From positions 2,502,001-2,566,000 of the forward strand of contig NZ_CP025119.1 of the NCBI RefSeq assembly GCF_002831685.1: a stretch of DNA of 64,000 nucleotides, written 5' to 3'. This DNA comes from Polaribacter sp. ALD11 (GTDB lineage: Bacteria; Bacteroidota; Bacteroidia; Flavobacteriales; Flavobacteriaceae). Under the pieces are notes generated by a model. That model searched no databases. It had not been told where the DNA came from and saw nothing but the letters and a program-made list of their open reading frames with translations. Each line of letters begins with the position of its first letter. The stretch's first letter is position 1. The position numbers and the translations under genes are program-made. Shown piece after piece: positions 59,933 to 64,000 of this stretch.

Positions 59933-59960
59933 AAACCGAGCAGAAATGTTCGGTTTTTTT
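59933..59960 (+). terminator. Terminator after the hemD-like gene
   Basis: AAACCGAGCA (59933-59942) pairs with TGTTCGGTTT (59947-59956, one G-U) with a GAAA tetraloop and a T run to 59960. Confidence 0.9.
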
Positions 59961-60074
59961 AGTTTAAATTTAATAATAAAATTCTTTAAACAGATATACA
60001 TTCTTCAGAAATACAGTTTGATGGTATTAATTAAATTTTATGGCTATAGTTTATTTTATTTAAGACATTATTGT

Positions 60075-60082
60075 TAATTTTG
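60075..60082 (+). promoter_or_regulatory. -7 promoter box of the azurin gene
   Basis: TAATTTTG at 60075-60082 fits TAnnTTTG; predicted leader about 25 bases to the ATG at 60112. Confidence 0.45.
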
Positions 60083-60111
60083 TATTGAAATTTTAATATA
60101 AAACATAAAAT

Positions 60112-60642
60112 ATGAAAACATTCAAATTATCAGTTTTATTCATCTTTTTATTTACCATAATAAGTTGTGGAGGAAAAGGGGAAAAAAAGCAAGCACCAAA
60201 TAATAACAAGAGAACAGAAACTCCAAAAGAAATAAAACCTAAAGTTGATTTGTACAGCGATATTGAGGCGTCCAATGACATAGATTTATCCTCTAATGAT
60301 GCTATGAAATTTAGCAAAGAAATATTAAAGGTTGAAGGAGGAAAAAAAGTAAAAATCACTTTTAAACATACTGGTAAAATGGATAAAAAAGTGATGGGGC
60401 ATAATTTTGTTTTGCTTAAAAAAGGTGTCAGTATGTCCTCATTTGGGAATAAGGCAGCAAGTGCTTCTTCAAATGAATATATACCAGAAGATACAGAAGA
60501 CGTTATTGTACATACCAAATTAATTGGTGGAGGTGAAGTAACAACAATCGAATTTGATGCACCAGCAGCAGGAACTTATAGATTTATTTGTAGTTTTCCT
60601 GGGCATTATGCAGTTATGAATGGAAAATTCATTGTGATTTAA
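60112..60642 (+). CDS. Azurin-like type 1 copper lipoprotein
   Basis: A 176-residue blue-copper protein anchored as a lipoprotein (signal ending FTIISC, Cys19), with a charged linker and a cupredoxin domain. Copper ligands are His97 in MGHNFVL, and Cys160, His165 and Met169 in CSFPGHYAVM. Azurin-family proteins carry electrons in the periplasm, for example to terminal oxidases or denitrification enzymes. Membrane-tethered azurins are usual in flavobacteria. Flanked by terminators, so a single-gene unit. Confidence 0.93.
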   Translation: MKTFKLSVLFIFLFTIISCGGKGEKKQAPNNNKRTETPKEIKPKVDLYSDIEASNDIDLSSNDAMKFSKEILKVEGGKKVKITFKHTGKMDKKVMGHNFVLLKKGVSMSSFGNKAASASSNEYIPEDTEDVIVHTKLIGGGEVTTIEFDAPAAGTYRFICSFPGHYAVMNGKFIVI

Positions 60643-60685
60643 ATATTAAATCATAGTATTTTAAATATTCATACTTAAAATTGTT

Positions 60686-60719
60686 AGCGAGAAATTATTA
60701 AATTTCTCGCTTTTTTTTT
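60686..60719 (+). terminator. Terminator after the azurin gene
   Basis: AGCGAGAAATT (60686-60696) pairs perfectly with AATTTCTCGCT (60701-60711), ATTA loop, followed by eight T. Confidence 0.93.
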
Positions 60720-60761
60720 AACATTAGATTTATTATGAGAAGCAAAACTTAAAAGGTTAAA

Positions 60762-62123
60762 TTAAGCAAACAAAGTAGCAAAAGCCTCTTCAATTTTACC
60801 CACTAAAACCAATCTTATTCCGTGGTTTTTAGAAGTTATTTTATTGTATTTTGATGCAACAAGTGTTTTATAGCCTAGTTTTTCTGCTTCCAATATTCGT
60901 TGATCTATTTTAGAAACCGGTCTAATTTCTCCTGCCAAACCAACTTCTGCAGCAAAACAAACATTTGGGTTTATGGCAACATCTTGATTTGATGATAATA
61001 TTGCAGCAACAACCGCCAAATCTATTGCAGGATCATCTACATTTATTCCTCCGGTAATATTTAAAAAGACATCTTTTGCACCTAATTTAAAACCTGCTCT
61101 TTTCTCTAGAACAGCTAAAATCATGTTTAGCCTTTTTAAATTATAACCCGTTGTAGAGCGTTGTGGTGTACCGTAAACAGCAGTAGAAACCAACGCTTGT
61201 ATTTCGATCATTAAAGGTCTAATTCCTTCTAGGGTTGATGCAATTGCGGTTCCGCTTAAATCTGCATCTTTCTTTGAAATTAGAATCTCAGACGGATTTG
61301 ATATTTCTCTTAATCCGTTAGAAAGCATTTCATAAATACCTAATTCTGAGGTAGAACCAAACCTGTTTTTTTGACTTCTTAAAATTCTATAGGTATGATT
61401 TCTGTCGCCTTCAAATTGTAAAACAACATCTACCATGTGTTCTAAGATTTTTGGTCCAGCAATATTTCCATCTTTATTTATATGCCCAATTAATAAAACT
61501 GGAGTTGCCGTTTCTTTGGCATATTTTATCAATTCTGCAGCAGTTTCTCTAATTTGAGAAATGCTACCAGGAGAGGCTTCTATAGAGCTTGTGTGTAATG
61601 TTTGTATAGAGTCTATCACTAAAACTTCTGGCATTGTTTCTTCAATGTTTTTGAAGATTTGTTGCGTGTTGGTTTCTGTTAAAATTAAACAGTTAGAGCT
61701 TTTTGCATCTAACCTTTCTGCTCTCATTTTTATTTGAGACTGACTTTCTTCACCAGAAACATACAGTACTTTCTGACGAATGTTTAAAGCGACTTGTAAT
61801 AATAAAGTCGATTTTCCAATACCTGGTTCTCCGCCTAAAAGTGTTACAGATCCCTTTACCAATCCGCCACCTAAAACCGTGTCTAATTCGTTGTTATTAG
61901 TTACAATTCTTTCTTCTGGATTTAAAACAATGTCTGCAATTTTTAAAGGCTTATTTACAGTCTGTTTTGCGGTTGTAGATTGTTTCCAAACGCGTTTTTC
62001 TTCTTTTTGAATTACTTCTTCTACAATGGTATTCCATTCTTTACAAGCACCACATTGCCCAACCCATTTTGCATGTTGAGTACCACAATTTTGACAGAAA
62101 AAGGTTGTTTTTGTTTTAGCCAT
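60762..62123 (-). CDS. radA: DNA repair protein RadA (Sms)
   Basis: A 453-residue RecA-like protein for branch migration of recombination intermediates. It has the N-terminal C4 zinc finger (Cys10, 13, 24, 27), Walker A GGEPGIGKST at 97-106, the RadA-specific KNRFG at 252-256 and a C-terminal Lon-protease-like domain (VFLNITGGINVDDPAIDLAV region). Downstream of a repeat-filled gap after the flippase-like gene on the minus strand. Confidence 0.96.
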   Translation of the reverse strand: MAKTKTTFFCQNCGTQHAKWVGQCGACKEWNTIVEEVIQKEEKRVWKQSTTAKQTVNKPLKIADIVLNPEERIVTNNNELDTVLGGGLVKGSVTLLGGEPGIGKSTLLLQVALNIRQKVLYVSGEESQSQIKMRAERLDAKSSNCLILTETNTQQIFKNIEETMPEVLVIDSIQTLHTSSIEASPGSISQIRETAAELIKYAKETATPVLLIGHINKDGNIAGPKILEHMVDVVLQFEGDRNHTYRILRSQKNRFGSTSELGIYEMLSNGLREISNPSEILISKKDADLSGTAIASTLEGIRPLMIEIQALVSTAVYGTPQRSTTGYNLKRLNMILAVLEKRAGFKLGAKDVFLNITGGINVDDPAIDLAVVAAILSSNQDVAINPNVCFAAEVGLAGEIRPVSKIDQRILEAEKLGYKTLVASKYNKITSKNHGIRLVLVGKIEEAFATLFA

Positions 62124-62250
62124 TTTTATTTTTTAGACACGATTTTCACAAATTTACGCTAATTATTTAGGTAGTTTAGAAGGACTTTGAAAAGTATTAA
62201 AATTTGAAGTATTTTATGTTGCAATTTTTCTAAAAGTTAGCAAGTATTTA

Positions 62251-62416
62251 CGTTAGCGATTGAAGTGGCATCCTTTTTTATGGAGATTCGTCATTGCGAG
62301 GCACGAAGCAATCTCTTTTTAGAATGAAGATTGCCATAGAAAGTGAAAAAATTTCTTGATAATGACAATCTCAAAAAAAGATATAACGTAAAGCGCGACC
62401 TTTTTAGGGAACGCCC
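62251..62416. repeat. Composite repeat: CGTTAGCGATTGAAG...AAGCGCGACC element with nested GTCATTGC element
   Basis: The ends (CGTTAGCGATTGAAG at 62251 and GTAAAGCGCGACC...GGGAACGCCC to 62416) match the repeat at 16276-16364. Inside lies GTCATTGCGAGGCACGAAG, AGCAATCTC (62290-62314), a copy of the separate dispersed family, with partial inverted counterparts AGATTGC and ATGACAATC downstream. So one mobile-looking repeat sits in another. The 298-base gap between the flippase-like gene and radA holds nothing else. Confidence 0.85.
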
Positions 62417-62421
62417 AAAAA

Positions 62422-63366
62422 TCACTTATTCTTGTTGTAGATAGGAAGAAACAGAAAAGCTAAACCACCAAAAACAACAATCATTGCAGTTTGTGCGGTC
62501 CACATAATCCAACCAAATGCAGTTGCGGGCTCTGTAGGAATATCAAACAAAGCTAAGGCGCCAGCTACTGCTAAAGGGTATAAGCCAATGCCGCCATTTG
62601 TTGCAGCAATAGAGAATCCACCAGCAATAAAACCGATTAAAATACCACCAAAAGGAACATTTAAACCTTCAATTGCAGGAATTGTTGCCCAAAACATAGC
62701 TACATACATTGCCCAAATAAAAACGGTATGAAAAATAAAAGCCCATTTATTTTTCATTTTGAAGATGCTTGTTACTCCTTCTATTAAACCAGAAACAAAG
62801 GTTTTAATTTTTAATAAAAACCCTGATTTTGCTTTTTTTACAAAAGAAGTGAAAATGTAAAATCCGATGATTAAAATTGCTAAACCAATTCCGATTTTTA
62901 TAGGATCGAAGTTTTTTGTTAGTAATTCATAAATAAAATCGAACTGCACAAAAAGAGTAATTGCAACAATGGTAAGCATCATTATTAAATCTGCAATTCT
63001 TTCTGCTACAATGGTTCCAAATCCTTTTTCAAAAGGAATCTTCTCATAGTTTGCCATTACTGTAGCTCTAGAAATTTCCCCTGCTCTTGGTAATGCTAAA
63101 TTCACTAAATAACCTACTAAAACGGCTAAAACACTATTTACAAATTTAGGTTTAAAACCTAAAGGTTCTAGCATAAACTTCCATCTATATGCTCTAGAAA
63201 GATGGCTTAAGATTCCGAAGAAAAGCCCTAGTAAAATCCAACTATAATTGGCTTCTTTAAAATACGTGCCTAACGTTTCTATAGAAATATCTGATAGCGA
63301 GTACCAAACTAAAAAACCACCCAAAGCGAGTGGTAATATAACTTTTAAGATCTTTTTAATATCCAA
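62422..63366 (-). CDS. Lysylphosphatidylglycerol synthase TM region/flippase-like membrane protein
   Basis: A 314-residue membrane protein with about eight transmembrane segments of the UPF0104/AglD (LPG synthase N-terminal) family. Landmarks are GILSHLSRAYRWKFMLEPLG, GYLVNLALPRAGEISRATVM and the loop GTIVAERIADL. Such proteins flip or present lipids; without the aminoacyl-transfer domain of MprF, a flippase-type role is inferred. Its start lies one base after the panD stop. Confidence 0.87.
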   Translation of the reverse strand: MDIKKILKVILPLALGGFLVWYSLSDISIETLGTYFKEANYSWILLGLFFGILSHLSRAYRWKFMLEPLGFKPKFVNSVLAVLVGYLVNLALPRAGEISRATVMANYEKIPFEKGFGTIVAERIADLIMMLTIVAITLFVQFDFIYELLTKNFDPIKIGIGLAILIIGFYIFTSFVKKAKSGFLLKIKTFVSGLIEGVTSIFKMKNKWAFIFHTVFIWAMYVAMFWATIPAIEGLNVPFGGILIGFIAGGFSIAATNGGIGLYPLAVAGALALFDIPTEPATAFGWIMWTAQTAMIVVFGGLAFLFLPIYNKNK

Positions 63367-63367
63367 A

Positions 63368-63718
63368 TTATGTAAGTGTGTTATCTTTTTCGTTAGGAAA
63401 AACCAATGCTGGTTTAAACTTCTTTGCTTCTTCTAATTCTAAAAATCCGTAGACAATTAAAATTAAAACATCTCCTTTTGCAACTTTTCTGGCGGCAGCG
63501 CCATTTAAGGTGATTTCTCCACTTCCTCTTGGGCCAGGAATTGCGTATGTTTCTAAACGTTCGCCATTATTGTTATTCACAATTTGAACACGTTCTCCTT
63601 CTATAATGTTGGCTGCATCCATTAAATCTTCATCTATGGTTATGCTTCCTATATAATTTAAATCTGCACCTGTAACTTTTACACGGTGGATTTTAGATTT
63701 TACAACTTGTACTAACAT
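63368..63718 (-). CDS. panD: Aspartate 1-decarboxylase
   Basis: A 116-residue pyruvoyl enzyme making beta-alanine for pantothenate. Self-cleavage occurs at Gly24-Ser25 in YIGSITID, and [12 protein letters not shown] and [20 protein letters not shown] are standard. Length slightly short of E. coli (126). Downstream of panC by 27 bases on the minus strand, so pan genes form one operon. Confidence 0.96.
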   Translation of the reverse strand: MLVQVVKSKIHRVKVTGADLNYIGSITIDEDLMDAANIIEGERVQIVNNNNGERLETYAIPGPRGSGEITLNGAAARKVAKGDVLILIVYGFLELEEAKKFKPALVFPNEKDNTLT

Positions 63719-63745
63719 ATGGCAAAAATAGTAATTTTTTAATTA

Positions 63746-64000
63746 TTAATTTTTTAAACGGATGTTATCTATTAATCTAATTTCTCCTGCAAAAACGGCA
63801 ATAAAAGCTCTGTATTGTTTATTAGATTCTTTGTTTTTTGCTGTTTTTAATGTTTTTTCATCAGCAATGGTAAAATATTCTAATTTTAATAAAGGTTGTT
63901 TTTTAAATTGATTTTCTAACCATTTGTTAATTTCAGAAATACTTTTTGTGCTAAATTTCTTTTGAACCTTTCTAAGTGTTTTATGAATAAAAGGTGCAAT
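63746..64000 (-). CDS. panC: Pantothenate synthetase, C-terminal part (5' end outside window)
   Basis: The frame from the right edge to the stop at 63748-63746 encodes about 84 residues ending EIRLIDNIRLKN, the C-terminal domain of pantoate-beta-alanine ligase, with LLKLEYFTIADEKTL upstream and FIAVFAGEIRLIDN at the end. It directly precedes panD, as in many bacteria. Confidence 0.88.
   Translation of the reverse strand: MAPFIHKTLRKVQKKFSTKSISEINKWLENQFKKQPLLKLEYFTIADEKTLKTAKNKESNKQYRAFIAVFAGEIRLIDNIRLKN

Noticed and set aside
60093..60518. Reverse-strand open frame of 141 codons opposite the azurin gene
   Set aside because: The plus strand has a complete azurin with all copper ligands; the opposite frame is a shadow.

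Overview
The window looks like a chromosomal segment of an AT-rich member of the Flavobacteriaceae (Bacteroidota), most like a marine genus such as Polaribacter or Tenacibaculum; the genus is an inference. The evidence is the very AT-rich coding sequence, many TAnnTTTG -7 promoter boxes (the Bacteroidota sigma-factor signature), a PorW/SprE-type lipoprotein of the type IX secretion system, an F-type ATP synthase operon lacking the beta and epsilon genes, and lineage-specific families (DUF4296, DUF4271 and DUF4377 types, ECF sigma factor with a membrane anti-sigma/beta-barrel partner). No rRNA, tRNA, CRISPR array, intact transposon or phage gene was seen.

Layout: 0-6.5 kb has glutamate dehydrogenase, two tandem LysE-type exporters, an alpha/beta hydrolase, a cobalamin riboswitch driving a lone BtuG/YncE-like surface lipoprotein, and DNA polymerase IV. 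6.5-14.2 kb holds a GNAT/FAD-oxidase pair followed by the most interesting block: a compact biosynthetic operon with FAD reductase/hydroxylase, methyltransferase, type III polyketide synthase, dehydratase, ketosynthase, dedicated ACP, phosphopantetheinyl transferase and a Gre-factor-like protein, with the same palindromic repeat in the three successive gaps that separate its central genes. 14.2-22.5 kb carries an AraC regulator, an orphan import-type ABC ATPase, M13 and S9 peptidases, a flavin monooxygenase-like protein and thioredoxin. 22.7-27.4 kb is a PadR-controlled operon with three tandem paralogous membrane proteins and an ABC exporter. 27.5-35.9 kb runs from PorW/SprE through bactofilin and AtpZ into atpBEFHAG.

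35.9-36.5 kb is a small gene graveyard: the region-2 half of an ECF sigma factor and the detached tail of an aldehyde dehydrogenase whose intact copy lies 0.8 kb away, with a lipoprotein peptidyl-prolyl isomerase between them. 36.5-44.6 kb has that isomerase, the ALDH7-type dehydrogenase, a lipoprotein asparaginase, a sigma/anti-sigma-barrel pair with three small lipoproteins, and a LuxE-like acyl-protein synthetase. 44.6-52.2 kb is accessory-looking: MscL, HxlR/nitroreductase, and a TetR block with AhpD-like, EthD, HAD, DsbA-like and racemase genes, ending in a decayed peroxiredoxin pseudogene and a YHS protein. 52.2-64 kb is housekeeping: fatty-acid hydroxylase, tyrS, dihydroorotase, dolichol-phosphate-mannose-type glycosyltransferase, hemD-like, azurin, radA, a flippase-like membrane protein, panD and the 3' end of panC.

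Dispersed palindromic repeats of at least five kinds occupy intergenic gaps, one nested inside another before radA. Start codons were re-chosen for many genes because the longest open frame began with GTG or TTG inside a promoter box, a repeat or the preceding gene.
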